DNA of 63,184 nt from Dichotomicrobium thermohalophilum (GCF_003550175.1 NZ_QXDF01000006.1:1-63184); one strand, 5' to 3'. Positions 9,357 to 20,081 are shown, counted from the stretch's first letter. A program made the numbers and translations. Notes: generated by a model from the letters alone, not told the origin.

Positions 9357-9830
9357 TTAGAGATAGAGCCCTCGGGGCATCTGTACCTTGAGCAGAAGCG
9401 TGAAGAGGGCATAGATGACCGCCATGAAGGCGGCCGAGATCACGATCCGCTTGATCCAGCCCCGGACACTGGTGATCGGGGTCGGGTCGTAGATCGTGAA
9501 TAGCAGAAGGAATGCGGCTGTCGAGGCCGTGTAGAAGCCCAGCGTCTTCGCCGCCCAGAACACGTAGATCAGGATCAGCGCCACCCCGGGAGCAAGGTTG
9601 AGCGCGGTCTCCGCGCTCAGGCCCGTGCCGACACGCGAGATGCCAAGCACGGCGCGCGCCAGGCTCCAGAGCGCCAGCACCAGCATGAACACGGAGATCA
9701 GGCGTGGGAACAGGTAGGCCCCGGCGGGCTCCTGCGTGAAGCTGATCCAGGTGACGATCGCCGCCAGCGCCGTGACGATGACATTCGGTGCCAGGTGCTG
9801 GAGGCGTTTCGCGGTCGACATCTGGCTCAT
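9357..9830 (-). CDS. tctB: TTT transporter small membrane subunit TctB
   Basis: A 157-residue protein with about four hydrophobic segments (for example near VIVTALAAIVTWISF, LISVFMLVLALWSLA and IVISAAFMAVIYALFTLLLKV), the pattern of TctB, the small integral membrane subunit of tripartite tricarboxylate transporters. It overlaps tctA by 4 bp. Sequence conservation of TctB is low, so the call rests on size, topology and position between tctA and tctC. Confidence 0.8.
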   Translation of the reverse strand: MSQMSTAKRLQHLAPNVIVTALAAIVTWISFTQEPAGAYLFPRLISVFMLVLALWSLARAVLGISRVGTGLSAETALNLAPGVALILIYVFWAAKTLGFYTASTAAFLLLFTIYDPTPITSVRGWIKRIVISAAFMAVIYALFTLLLKVQMPRGLYL

Positions 9831-11341
9831 GTCTGTACCTCCGCCGTGCGCGCGCGGCGCGCGCGCGGTCCCATGGTTGACCAGAAGCTGAAGGCGACGG
9901 ATGCAATCACCAGGCCAATCAACACGAGGTTCAGTGTTCCGCTCAGGAAGTAGTGGGTGCGGCCGACCGTGGCATCCGCGATCATGCTGCCCTGGAGGAA
10001 GTTGTTCTCCGCGATCGGCCCGAGGATCAGGCCGAGCACCAGTGGTGCGGCGGAAAAGCCGAACCGCTCAAGGAAATACATACCCACGCCAAGGGCCAGC
10101 ATAACATAGACATCGCCCATGGACTGCTGGACGGAGTAGGAGCCGAACACGGCCAGGATCAGGACCGCCGAGGCCAGAATCGGCGTCGGGATGCGCGCCA
10201 CACGCGCGGCCAGGCTGGCGACGTACAGCCCGAAGAGCACCATCAGGATCTGGCCGATCAGCATGGAGTTGATGAAGGTCCAGGCGACATCGGGGTAGTT
10301 CGTGAACAGCATCGGCCCTGGAAAGATGCCGTGGATCAGCAGCCCGCCGAGGAGCACCGCCGCCGTTGGACTGCCTGGAATGGCGAGCGTCAGCAGAGGC
10401 ACCAGCGAGGGGCCGACCATCGCGTTGTTGGCCGACTCCGCGGCGACCACGCCCTCGGGATGGCCGGTGCCATATTTCTCGGGCCGAGACGACCACTTTT
10501 TGGACTGGTCGTACGCCACAAGCCCCGCGATCTGGCCGCCGACGCCCGGGATCAGCCCGATGATGGAGCCGAAAACAGTTCCCAGCCCCAGCGGTTTGAG
10601 GTTGGAGAACATCTCGCGCACGGAGTGCAACACCTTGTTCGGACGCACTTCAATCACGGAAATCTTCCGCGGCGTGCGGCCCTGCGTCAGCATTTCCAGG
10701 ACCTGCGGGATAGCGAACAGGCCGATCAGCGCGGCGATGATGTTGATTCCGCCCGTCAGCGCGTCGTGAAAGACGAAGCGCTGCGCGCCCTGGATATCGT
10801 CGTAGCCGATCGTGGAAAGCCATATGCCCAGCGCGCCGGAAAGCAGGCCCTTGATGGTCGATTTGGTGTCCAGTGAGCCGATCACCGTGACACCGAGAAT
10901 GGCGAGCCAGAAAAGATGCGAAGGCCCGAAAGCAAGCGCCCACTGCGCCAAGACTGGGGTAAGAAAAATCAATAGCATAACGCCAACGATGCCGCCGACC
11001 CCTGAGGCCAGAAACGACATCTGCAAGGCGCGCGCGCCCTCGCCCTTCTTGGCCATTTCAAAGCCATCAAGAGCGGTCGCGATATTCGCCGGCGCACCGG
11101 GAATTTTCAGAAGTATTGCACTAACGGCTCCGCCCGCGACTGTCGCAGTATAGGCTGCGCCAAGCAGAATAAGACCTTGCACGGGCGTGAGATGAAAGGT
11201 AAACGGAATCAGGAGGGCGACCGCCATTGTCGGAGAAAGCCCCGGCGTTGCGCCCAGGATGAGCCCGCCTATCGTACCGCCGAGCAGGAGCATGAAGGCG
11301 ACGGGCTCGAACACCGCGCCAAAATAATTGACGAATTCCAT
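9827..11341 (-). CDS. tctA: TTT transporter large membrane subunit TctA
   Basis: A 504-residue permease with about 12 hydrophobic segments. The TctA signatures are visible: GATPGLSPTMAVALLIPFTF near residue 30, LKIPGAPANIATALDGFEMA near 80, and GLIPGVGGQIAGLVAY near 260. TctA forms the transport channel driven by the ion gradient, receiving substrate from TctC. It is the first gene of the leftward tctA-tctB-tctC-sauS-sauT unit and is divergent from the LacI-family regulator; the 114-bp space between them holds a palindromic operator candidate. Confidence 0.9.
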   Translation of the reverse strand: MEFVNYFGAVFEPVAFMLLLGGTIGGLILGATPGLSPTMAVALLIPFTFHLTPVQGLILLGAAYTATVAGGAVSAILLKIPGAPANIATALDGFEMAKKGEGARALQMSFLASGVGGIVGVMLLIFLTPVLAQWALAFGPSHLFWLAILGVTVIGSLDTKSTIKGLLSGALGIWLSTIGYDDIQGAQRFVFHDALTGGINIIAALIGLFAIPQVLEMLTQGRTPRKISVIEVRPNKVLHSVREMFSNLKPLGLGTVFGSIIGLIPGVGGQIAGLVAYDQSKKWSSRPEKYGTGHPEGVVAAESANNAMVGPSLVPLLTLAIPGSPTAAVLLGGLLIHGIFPGPMLFTNYPDVAWTFINSMLIGQILMVLFGLYVASLAARVARIPTPILASAVLILAVFGSYSVQQSMGDVYVMLALGVGMYFLERFGFSAAPLVLGLILGPIAENNFLQGSMIADATVGRTHYFLSGTLNLVLIGLVIASVAFSFWSTMGPRARRARTAEVQT

Positions 11342-11408
11342 ATGTCAGCCCTTGACGTTTCCTCCGCTGGCCGGTTTAGCCCGGCCTTATGACGATTTAG
11401 CGTAGCAG

Positions 11409-11436
11409 ATGAAAATTTGTTTGCAAATGTTTTCAT
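11409..11436. promoter_or_regulatory. LacI-type operator candidate between tctA and lacI-like gene
   Basis: The palindrome TTTGCAAA (11420-11427) with a central GC sits inside an outer inverted repeat ATGAAAA (11409-11415) / TTTTCAT (11430-11436); the two centres differ by one base. Central CG/GC palindromes are typical LacI-family operators, and the site is 20 bp before the regulator start, suggesting autoregulation and control of the divergent transporter operon. Inferred from position and symmetry. Confidence 0.5.
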
Positions 11437-11455
11437 ATCCGATACAAACGAGCGC

Positions 11456-12508
11456 ATGAGGAAGAAGTCGAAACGCACGGCGCCAGGCATCGTCCAGGTG
11501 GCGCGGGCGGCGGGGGTCTCGCCGGCGACGGTTTCGCGCTTCTACAACTCGCCGTCGGTGGTCCGGCCGCCGACGCGCGAGCGGATCGAGCGGGCCGCCG
11601 CCGAACTCGGCTATATCCGCAATCGGGCCGCCGGCGCGCTGCAGAACCGGCGCTCCGGTGCGGTGGGGCTGATCGTGCCGACCATCGACAATGCCATCTT
11701 CGCGGAGGTGATTCAGGCGTTTGCCACGCGCTTGCGCGCTTCCGAGCGCACTTTGCTCATTGCCGCGCACGGCTATGATCTGAATGTGGAAGTCGAACTG
11801 TTGCGCTCGCTGCTGGAGCACCGCGTGGACGGTGTGGCGCTCGTCGGTTTCGATCACGACGCGGAAATCTTCAAGATGCTAAAAGGCCAGGGCACGGCGT
11901 TCCTGTCCATGTGGAATTACCGCGCCGACTCCGACATTCCCTGTATCGGCACCGAAAACGACCAGGCGGGGCGTACCGCCGCAAGGCATTTGCTGGACCT
12001 TGGCCATCGGGATATTGCGCTGATGTTCCCCGACGTGAACATCAACGACAGGGCGCGCGACCGTATGAATGCCGTCCGCGACGAGGCGGAAAAGGCCGGG
12101 ATTGACATCCCGGACCACCGGATCATCGACTGCTCGTACAACATCACCGAGGCCAAGGCGAAAGTGAAGGCGATTTTCGATGCGCCGAACCCGCCGACTG
12201 CGCTGATCTGCGGCAATGATATCATTGCCCACGGCGCGATTTATGCGGGGCAGGCTCTCGGGCTCGAACTGCCGCGCGACCTCTCGATCGTGGGGATCGG
12301 GGATTTCAAGGGCTCCGCGGAGATCGAACCGGGGCTGACCACGGTGCGGCTGCCGGCGAAGCGAATCGGACGCGGCGCAGCGGACATGATTGCCGCGCTC
12401 ATTGACGGCCGCTCACCCGAGCCGCCGCAGGTGCTCTTGCCGTCAGAGTTGATGCTGCGCAACTCAACCTGCGCGCCACGGGAAAGCGCGGTCCGCGCCG
12501 TCAGCTAG
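11456..12508 (+). CDS. LacI-family transcriptional regulator
   Basis: A 350-residue regulator with an N-terminal LacI helix-turn-helix (IVQVARAAGVSPATVSRFYN, about residues 10-29) and a periplasmic-binding-protein-like effector domain (VGLIVPTIDNAIFAEV onward). LacI regulators normally bind a sugar or small acid and repress adjacent genes. The start at 11456 (MRKKSKRT) is chosen because upstream codons overlap the operator-like palindrome. It faces away from tctA-tctB-tctC-sauS-sauT, which it probably controls. Its stop overlaps that of the convergent cupin gene in CTAG. Confidence 0.88.
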   Translation: MRKKSKRTAPGIVQVARAAGVSPATVSRFYNSPSVVRPPTRERIERAAAELGYIRNRAAGALQNRRSGAVGLIVPTIDNAIFAEVIQAFATRLRASERTLLIAAHGYDLNVEVELLRSLLEHRVDGVALVGFDHDAEIFKMLKGQGTAFLSMWNYRADSDIPCIGTENDQAGRTAARHLLDLGHRDIALMFPDVNINDRARDRMNAVRDEAEKAGIDIPDHRIIDCSYNITEAKAKVKAIFDAPNPPTALICGNDIIAHGAIYAGQALGLELPRDLSIVGIGDFKGSAEIEPGLTTVRLPAKRIGRGAADMIAALIDGRSPEPPQVLLPSELMLRNSTCAPRESAVRAVS

Positions 12509-13182
12509 CGGCGCGGCAGGTGCCCGCGCTTGATCCAGAGCAGACAGCCTTCGGGGCTTTCGATGCCGTGGCGAGTCCCGGCCGGATTGCGGACCCAGGT
12601 GCCCTTGCCATAGGTCCCGTTTTCGTCCTGAAAGCTGCCGGCGATAACGAAGATCTCGTCCCCGCCTTCCATTTCGGCCGGCTCGATGGAGCCGCCGGGA
12701 TCCAGCTTTTCGAGCGTGACGCGCTCATCCGGTCCCTCGAACAGCGGAATGATATGATGCGCCGGCGTCTCGCCCGCCTGCCATTCGGCCTGGTTCGAGT
12801 CAACGACCACCCGCTGCGTATCGTCGTCGCGCATCTGCCGCAGCTTAACGAGGATTGTGCAGCCCTCGCGCGAAAACGGCTTGTGGCTCGACCCCGGCGG
12901 ATTGCGCACATAGCTGCCGGCGGGGAACTCGCCCGTTTCGTCGCAGAAGGTCCCGCTCAGGACAAAGAACTCCTCGCCGCCCCCGTGCGTGTGCTCTGAA
13001 AAGCTGCTGTCCGCGGCATAGCGCACGATGCTCGTGGCGCGCGCGACCTCGCCGCCGTCGCGCTCAAGCGGGCGGCGCTCCACGCCGTCTTCCGGCGATG
13101 CCAGCCATTCCAGCTCGTTGCTGTCAACCACGGCGCGCGCGGTCAGGTCTTCGTTGACCGGCTTCGGCTCCATGTAGCTCAT
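12505..13182 (-). CDS. Two-domain cupin protein, ChrR-like
   Basis: A 225-residue bicupin. The first cupin (about 50-112) has the metal-binding pattern HTHGGGEEFFVL with a later His in GSSHKPF, typical of ChrR-type cupins. The second (about 150-220) keeps the fold signature GGDEIFVIAGSF and GTRHGI but has lost the His pair, reading IEPAEMEGGDE. Such proteins can be dioxygenases or metal-dependent sensors; without the anti-sigma domain of ChrR a regulatory role is unlikely to be the same. The start at 13182 (MSYMEPK) was chosen because upstream residues look non-coding. Function unknown; placed next to the LacI regulator but convergent with it. Confidence 0.7.
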   Translation of the reverse strand: MSYMEPKPVNEDLTARAVVDSNELEWLASPEDGVERRPLERDGGEVARATSIVRYAADSSFSEHTHGGGEEFFVLSGTFCDETGEFPAGSYVRNPPGSSHKPFSREGCTILVKLRQMRDDDTQRVVVDSNQAEWQAGETPAHHIIPLFEGPDERVTLEKLDPGGSIEPAEMEGGDEIFVIAGSFQDENGTYGKGTWVRNPAGTRHGIESPEGCLLWIKRGHLPRR

Positions 13183-13297
13183 ACTGCGAACCTCATGCGT
13201 CAGTGTTGCCCGATCGGCGCGCATTCTAGCGCGCGAGCGCGCGCCTGTGGGCAGCCGCGCCCAGTTTTCCAACACTTCTTGTCCGCCGGCGGAGCCG

Positions 13298-14377
13298 TCA
13301 AGAGGCGCGTGCATCTGCCGGCAAGGTCCGCGGGAAGTAACGCCGCCCGAACCAGAGCGCGACGCTCACCAGCGTAATCAGGACGGGTACCTCGACGAGT
13401 GGGCCTATCACGGTTGCGAAGGCCACAGGGGAGGCCAGCCCAAACGTCGCGACGGCGACGGCGATCGCCAGCTCGAAATTGTTGCTCGCGGCCGTGAAGG
13501 CGATGGAAACGGTACGTGGGTAATCCGCTTCGATCACCTTGCCCATCGCGAACGAGATCAGGAACATGATGAAGAAGTAGATCGCCAGCGGCACCGCGAT
13601 GCGTAGCACATCGATCGGCAATTTCAGGACCATCCCGCCCTTGAGCGAGAACATCGCCACGATGGTGAACAGAAGCGCGATCAGCGTGATCTTGCCGATG
13701 CGCGGAGCGAACGCGGTGTTGAACCAGGTCTCGCCTTTCAGCCGGATCAGACCATAGCGCGAGATCACGCCGGCGGCGAACGGTATGCCGAGATAAATCC
13801 CCACCGCCTCGGCGATGGTGGCAAACTGGACGTCGATCACCTGACCCTCAAGGCCCACGAGCGGGGGCAGGATCGTCAGGAACAGCCACGCATACACCGG
13901 GAAGAACAGAAGCTGGAAGATGCTGTTGAACGCCACCAGCCCGGCGACGTACTCGTTGCTCCCGTGCGCCAGCTTGTTCCACACGAGCACCATCGCGATG
14001 CAGCGTGCCAGTCCGATGAGGATGACGCCGGTCATGTAGGCCGGGTAATCCGCGAGGAACAGAACGGCCAGCGCGAACATCAGTACCGGCCCGATCAGCC
14101 AGTTCTGAACGAGCGAGAGCAACAGCACACGCCAATCCGAGAATACGCGGGGCAGTTCTTCATAGCGGACCTTTGCCAGCGGCGGATACATCATCAGGAT
14201 CAGACCGACGGCAATCGGAATGTTCGTCGTGCCGACCGAGGCGCTGTCGAGAAGCGGCGGGAGCCAGGGGAGCGCGCTTCCCAGCGCAATGCCCAGCGCC
14301 ATCGCGGCGAAGATCCAGAGCGTGAGGAAGCGATCGAGGAAGCCGAGTCGGGGCCGAGACTGTGCGATTGCGCTCAT
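13298..14377 (-). CDS. arsB: ACR3-family arsenite efflux permease
   Basis: A 359-residue membrane protein with about ten transmembrane segments, of the ACR3 (BASS-like) family that expels arsenite. The conserved [15 protein letters not shown] segment contains the Cys required for arsenite transport in this family. The start at 14377 (MSAIAQS) overlaps arsC by 4 bp (ATGA), showing an arsR-arsC-acr3 operon. The symbol arsB is often used for ACR3 permeases, although this is not the E. coli ArsB fold. Confidence 0.92.
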   Translation of the reverse strand: MSAIAQSRPRLGFLDRFLTLWIFAAMALGIALGSALPWLPPLLDSASVGTTNIPIAVGLILMMYPPLAKVRYEELPRVFSDWRVLLLSLVQNWLIGPVLMFALAVLFLADYPAYMTGVILIGLARCIAMVLVWNKLAHGSNEYVAGLVAFNSIFQLLFFPVYAWLFLTILPPLVGLEGQVIDVQFATIAEAVGIYLGIPFAAGVISRYGLIRLKGETWFNTAFAPRIGKITLIALLFTIVAMFSLKGGMVLKLPIDVLRIAVPLAIYFFIMFLISFAMGKVIEADYPRTVSIAFTAASNNFELAIAVAVATFGLASPVAFATVIGPLVEVPVLITLVSVALWFGRRYFPRTLPADARAS

Positions 14378-14904
14378 GTCTGTTGCGTCTTCTGCATGGA
14401 GGCGTCGCGTGCGGTTCTGCCAATCTGGTCCACGCGTTGCTGGAGGCTCAGCTTGTCGAGCGAATCCAGCGGCAGGTTCGTAAAGATGCTGATGCGCTGA
14501 TAGAGCATCCGGTGCGCATCGGCGAAGGCGAGACGGCGCTCGGCATCCGTGCCGGTCGCGGCGGCGGGGTCGGGGATGCCCCAATGCGCGGTGATTGGCT
14601 GCCCGGGCCAGATCGGGCACGGCTCGGCGGCGGCGCTGTCACAGACGGTGAAAACGAAGTCGAGATTGGGCGCGTCCGGCGCGGCGAATTCATCCCACGA
14701 CTTCGAGCGGAGGCCGCTGACGTCGTAACCGAGCTCCGCGAGCATGTCGCGGGCAAATGGGTGGATTTCGCCGCGCGGGCGGCTGCCGGCGCTGTGGGCG
14801 CGGAAGCGGCCGGCGCCGAGCCTGTTGAGGATGCATTCGGCGATTACCGAGCGCGCGGAGTTCTGTGTGCAGAGGAAGAGGACGTTCAATGGCGCGTCAA
14901 TCAT
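14374..14904 (-). CDS. arsC: Arsenate reductase, low-molecular-weight phosphatase type
   Basis: A 176-residue protein with the LMW-phosphatase active-site loop CTQNSARS (CX5R form) near the N terminus and the later DPAAATG Asp-Pro motif. It reduces arsenate to arsenite for export by the adjacent ACR3 permease. Start 14904 (MIDAPLN) is chosen because it directly precedes the conserved [12 protein letters not shown] strand and overlaps arsR by 8 bp. The C-terminal tail beyond about residue 140 is unremarkable. Confidence 0.9.
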   Translation of the reverse strand: MIDAPLNVLFLCTQNSARSVIAECILNRLGAGRFRAHSAGSRPRGEIHPFARDMLAELGYDVSGLRSKSWDEFAAPDAPNLDFVFTVCDSAAAEPCPIWPGQPITAHWGIPDPAAATGTDAERRLAFADAHRMLYQRISIFTNLPLDSLDKLSLQQRVDQIGRTARDASMQKTQQT

Positions 14905-15253
14905 CGGGGGCCTCTGGCGGAGTTGGACAAAGCCGGGCCGCCGTCGCCAGATCACCGCAGAGTTCGGGACGGCCTTGGCAGCAATCTTCCGTGAGGAAGG
15001 CGAGCAGGTCGCGCATTCCGTCGATGTGTACCGCGTAGATAATGTTCCGGCCCTGACGGGTTGAAACCAGCAGGCCTGCGCGGTCCAGCTCCTTCAGATG
15101 GAACGAGAGGCTGGTCGCGCCGATGCCGAGCCGCTCGGCCAGTTCGCCTGCCCGCATTCCGGTCGGCCCCGCTTTCACCAGATTGCGAAAAATCCGCAGG
15201 CGATGTTGATTCCCAAGCGCCGCGAGCGCCTGCACCGCTTTCCTGTCATCCAT
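14897..15253 (-). CDS. arsR: ArsR-family metalloregulator
   Basis: A 118-residue winged-helix repressor. The recognition region ELAERLGIGATSLSFHLKEL is clear. The usual ArsR metal site (ELCVCDL in E. coli) is not in the recognition helix; instead Cys residues cluster in CCQGRPELC (about residues 91-99), which suggests a C-terminal arsenite site as in several proteobacterial ArsR types. It heads the arsRC-acr3 operon, and its own start lies within a few bases of the predicted transcription start. Confidence 0.9.
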   Translation of the reverse strand: MDDRKAVQALAALGNQHRLRIFRNLVKAGPTGMRAGELAERLGIGATSLSFHLKELDRAGLLVSTRQGRNIIYAVHIDGMRDLLAFLTEDCCQGRPELCGDLATAARLCPTPPEAPDD

Positions 15254-15257
15254 AGAG

Positions 15258-15287
15258 TATATAGTACATGAATTATTGAAATATCAA
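15258..15287 (-). promoter_or_regulatory. arsR promoter with overlapping palindromic operator
   Basis: On the minus strand, -35 TTGATA (15287-15282) and -10 TATATA (15263-15258) are spaced 18 bp apart. The near-palindrome TTGAAATATCAA (15276-15287) covers the -35 box, fitting repression by ArsR. The predicted start point falls on or next to the arsR ATG (15253-15251), so the transcript is probably leaderless. Confidence 0.55.
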
Positions 15288-15290
15288 ACC

Positions 15291-15324
15291 AAAAAAATGG
15301 CCGCCGCGCGTCGCCGCGGCGGCC
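15291..15324 (-). terminator. Intrinsic terminator of the leftward tctC-tctB-tctA operon
   Basis: A perfect 10-bp stem GGCCGCCGCG / CGCGGCGGCC (15299-15308 and 15315-15324) with a 6-base loop is followed on the minus strand by seven T (A run 15291-15297). It lies 20 bp after the tctA stop and marks the end of the large operon that begins at the TPP enzyme, isolating it from the arsRC-acr3 genes. Confidence 0.85.
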
Positions 15325-15343
15325 TGAGGATAGCGCAGGCCGG

Positions 15344-16882
15344 CTATTTGTGTTCCAGTGCCTCCGAGGCTTTTGCAGCCTCCTCGGCCTCGCGTTTAAG
15401 CGCGATCCGGTCCTGCCAGCCGCGGAATGCCGCCAGCGCAATGCTGAGTACGGTCAACCCCCAGAACACCCACGTGATGGTGCTGCGGAAGAAGATCTCG
15501 ATATTGGTCTGGGACATCAGCATCGACTGACGGAAGTTGTCCTCGACCTGCGGTCCGAGAATGAAGGCGATCAGGAACGGCGCGGCCGGAATGTTCGTCA
15601 GCCACATGAAATAGCCGAGGATGCCCACGCACATCATCACCAGGACATCGAACAGCGAGTTGTTGATCGCGAAGCTGCCGTAGGCGCACAGCACGAGAAC
15701 CGACGGCATCAGGACAGATTTCGGGACTTCGGCGATGCGCCGGAACATGCGGATCGCGATCGAACCGAAGATCAGCAGGAAGATCGAACTGAGCATGATG
15801 CCGACGAACAATGCATAGATCAGCACCGCGTTCGTCTGGAACAGGATGGGGCCGGGTTGCAGTCCGTGTACCATGAACGCGCCGAGAATCACGGCTGTGA
15901 TGACGTCCCCCGGGATACCGAGCGCCAGCAGCGGGATCAGGGTTGCGCCTGCAACGCCATTGTTGCCGGCTTCGGACGCGGCCACGCCTTCGATCTCGCC
16001 CTTGCCGAAATTGGTTCGGTTCGGGGAGGTCCGGCGCGCTTCGGAGTAGGCGACAAAAGCCGCCGGCGCGCCGCCGATGCCGGGGATCGCGCCCATGATC
16101 ACGCCGATGCCGCTGCTCTTGAAGATGGTCTTCAGGATGCGGCGGAACTCGGCGAACTTCAGCCCCGCCTTGCCGAGCGACATGACCTTGCCGTCGCTCA
16201 GCACCGAGCGCTGCGCGTAGACGATCACCTCGGGGATGGCGAACAGGCCGATCAGCACCGGGATGAAGTTCAGCCCGCTCATCAGGTTGGTTTCGCCGAA
16301 GATGAAGCGGTCCGTGCCGTAGACGAGATCAAGCCCAACCGTGGCGAGCAGCAGCCCCAGCCCGGCGGAGATCATGCCCTTGAGCAGCGAGTCCCCGGAC
16401 ACGCCCGCGATGACCGTGAGTGAGAACAGCATCAGCGTAAAGTATTCGGGCGGTCCGAAATTCATCGCCAGCGCGGCGAGCCAACTGGCGAAGACGATCA
16501 GCGAGAGGTTCGAGACGAAATCCGCGATGGCCGAGGTATACAAGGCGGTTTGCAGCGCCTTGCCCGCTTCGCCCTTCTGCGACATCGGATAGCCGTCCAG
16601 CACGGTGCAACTGGAGGCGGGCGTGCCGGGTGCCTTGATGAGAATGGCGGGGATCGAGCCGCCGAAGATACCGCCCTTGTAGACCCCCAGAAGCAACAGG
16701 ATGCCGACGATCGGGTCCAATGCGAAGGTAAACGGCAGCGCCAGGGCGACGGCCATGGTCGCGCTCATGCCGGGAACCGCGCCCACGACCACGCCAATGG
16801 CGACGCCGCCGGCAAGCGCCATGATGTTCGTAACGTTGGCAAGCAGGCCAATTGCCTGGAGGAGGGCGTCAATCGTGCTCAT
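15344..16882 (-). CDS. tctA: TTT transporter large membrane subunit TctA (second copy)
   Basis: A 512-residue, many-spanning permease of the TctA family with the signatures GAVPGMSATMAVALALPFTF, LIKAPGTPASSCTVLDGYPM and GAIPGIGGAPAAFVAYSEA. It is distinct in sequence from the TctA at 9827-11341, so this is a separate system rather than a recent duplication. Start 16882 (MSTIDALL) is chosen since it overlaps the tctB stop by 4 bp (ATGA). It is the last gene of the operon, followed by the intrinsic terminator. Confidence 0.9.
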   Translation of the reverse strand: MSTIDALLQAIGLLANVTNIMALAGGVAIGVVVGAVPGMSATMAVALALPFTFALDPIVGILLLLGVYKGGIFGGSIPAILIKAPGTPASSCTVLDGYPMSQKGEAGKALQTALYTSAIADFVSNLSLIVFASWLAALAMNFGPPEYFTLMLFSLTVIAGVSGDSLLKGMISAGLGLLLATVGLDLVYGTDRFIFGETNLMSGLNFIPVLIGLFAIPEVIVYAQRSVLSDGKVMSLGKAGLKFAEFRRILKTIFKSSGIGVIMGAIPGIGGAPAAFVAYSEARRTSPNRTNFGKGEIEGVAASEAGNNGVAGATLIPLLALGIPGDVITAVILGAFMVHGLQPGPILFQTNAVLIYALFVGIMLSSIFLLIFGSIAIRMFRRIAEVPKSVLMPSVLVLCAYGSFAINNSLFDVLVMMCVGILGYFMWLTNIPAAPFLIAFILGPQVEDNFRQSMLMSQTNIEIFFRSTITWVFWGLTVLSIALAAFRGWQDRIALKREAEEAAKASEALEHK

Positions 16883-17388
16883 GGGAACATCAGCCATTCA
16901 CCGCCGGGGATCGGGACATTGGCGACCTTGTAGAAGAATAGATAAAGCAGCATCGGCAGCACCGGTGTCGCGATGATCAACAGCCAGATTTTGGGCCGTG
17001 CCGCGGTCAGTCCGACAGCCAGCAATGTGACCATCGAGGCGGGAACAAGGCCGATCTTGATGATCAGCCAGTAGTAGATGAACATGATGGCGATCACCGC
17101 AATCGCCCGGATCTGACCATTCCAGCCGGCCTGCTTCTCTTCCTCATCGACATCGGCGGACTTGTGCGGGACGATTTCGCCTCTATTCCAGGCGATTGCC
17201 GCGCGCACGAACAGGAGCGCCGACATGGCCAGCAGAAACAGCGCGATGATGTTCGGCCAGAAGGCCGGTGACATCACTGGTGAGCGCACGCCGGAGGGGA
17301 TCGTGATGCCGGCGGGAATGACGACCAGATAGAGCAGGGCCGACAGCACGGCCAGCCCTGCACCAAGCCAGAGATCGCGATATGTCAT
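16879..17388 (-). CDS. tctB: TTT transporter small membrane subunit TctB (second copy)
   Basis: A 169-residue membrane protein with hydrophobic segments near LWLGAGLAVLSALLYLVVI, FWPNIIALFLLAMSALLF, IRAIAVIAIMFIYYWLII and LLIIATPVLPMLLYLFFY, as expected for TctB. It sits between tctC and tctA with 4-bp overlap with the latter. The charged loop VDEEEKQAG separates the second and third segments. Confidence 0.8.
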   Translation of the reverse strand: MTYRDLWLGAGLAVLSALLYLVVIPAGITIPSGVRSPVMSPAFWPNIIALFLLAMSALLFVRAAIAWNRGEIVPHKSADVDEEEKQAGWNGQIRAIAVIAIMFIYYWLIIKIGLVPASMVTLLAVGLTAARPKIWLLIIATPVLPMLLYLFFYKVANVPIPGGEWLMFP

Positions 17389-17430
17389 CGAATGACTCCA
17401 GCCTTTTCAAACGCGATGCATGCGCAACGC

Positions 17431-18411
17431 TTACTCGACTTCCATGCCGAGTTTGACGACCAGTTCGCGGAAGACCTCGTACTGGTTATTGATGAAGTCG
17501 ATGGACTCCTGAACCGACATCTGAACCGGGACCGAGCCGAGGTCGCGCGCCTTCTTCAGGAAGTCCTCGTCCTCGCCAACCTTCTGAAGCCATTCGCCCC
17601 ATTTGGTCTTGACCTCTTCAGGCAGCCCCTTCGGCCCGGCAATGCCGCTCCAGCCGACGAGCGCGTTCAGTTCCGGGTGGCCGAGTTCGTTTACCGTGGG
17701 GGCATCAATGCCCGGAACCGGCTCTTCGGTGGTCACCAGCAGCGGGCGCAGCACGCCGTTCTTGATGTGACCGGCAAGTGCCGAGGAGTTCGTGCAGATG
17801 AAGTCTGCGTTACCGGTGATTACGGCGGTTGCCGCCGCGCCGCCGCCGCGGAAGGGCAGATGGATGAGCGCCTCGTTGGCTTTTTCCACGCCATAGGCAT
17901 CAATCACCAAGGGGGAGGAAAGGTGAAGCAGCGAACCGACGCCGGACGAGCTGTAGCTGACGGAGCCCGGGTTCTCCTTGATCCTGGAGACCAGGTCATC
18001 CATCGACTCGATGTCGGATTCGGCCGAGACGGCGCAGACCACCGGATTGATCTCGAAAACGCCGATGTAGTCGAAGTCTTCTATGCTGTAGGGCAGCGTG
18101 GCCTTCATCGCCGGGTTGACGGTGTGCGAGCCGACGCGCGCGACCATCATCGTGTAACCATCCGGCTCGGCGTTGGCGACCGAGGCCGTGCCCGTAACGC
18201 CGCCGGCGCCGGTGCGGTTAACGGGCAGGACCGGCTGCGGCACATATTTCGGGGTGACCGAGGCCAGGTTGCGGCCCGCAATGTCGGTCGCGCCGCCAGC
18301 GCCATACGGGATCACGAGCGTGATCGGACGCTCGGGATATTGCGCATGCGCAGCCACCGCCGAACAGGCAAGGGCGAAGGCTGCGGCCAGGAACTTTGCA
18401 AGTATTTTCAT
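17431..18411 (-). CDS. tctC: TTT transporter substrate-binding protein TctC/Bug (second copy)
   Basis: A 326-residue periplasmic binding protein with signal peptide (MKILAKFLAAAFALACSAVA, cleavage near AHA-QYPERP) and the Bug-family opening YPERPITLVIPYGAGGATD. It supplies the TctA/TctB channel of the same operon. The operon also encodes the SDH-like complex and the hydratase, so the ligand is probably the di- or tricarboxylate handled by those enzymes. It lies 128 bp downstream of the semialdehyde dehydrogenase gene. Confidence 0.87.
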   Translation of the reverse strand: MKILAKFLAAAFALACSAVAAHAQYPERPITLVIPYGAGGATDIAGRNLASVTPKYVPQPVLPVNRTGAGGVTGTASVANAEPDGYTMMVARVGSHTVNPAMKATLPYSIEDFDYIGVFEINPVVCAVSAESDIESMDDLVSRIKENPGSVSYSSSGVGSLLHLSSPLVIDAYGVEKANEALIHLPFRGGGAAATAVITGNADFICTNSSALAGHIKNGVLRPLLVTTEEPVPGIDAPTVNELGHPELNALVGWSGIAGPKGLPEEVKTKWGEWLQKVGEDEDFLKKARDLGSVPVQMSVQESIDFINNQYEVFRELVVKLGMEVE

Positions 18412-18539
18412 CGTTGGATCTACTCCTCCTAGGGGTTCTCTCCGAGTCTGTGATTATGGGCCGTTGCAACGGCCTCTGACTGGCGCGACGTGAGGAACCT
18501 CCATGGCCGCGCCACGAACCATGAAGGGCACGCCCGGCC

Positions 18540-20039
<1,500 letters not shown>

Positions 20040-20081
20040 GATCGCTTCCTCGCCCTTGTTTTTGGCGCAGCCTTACCTGCG

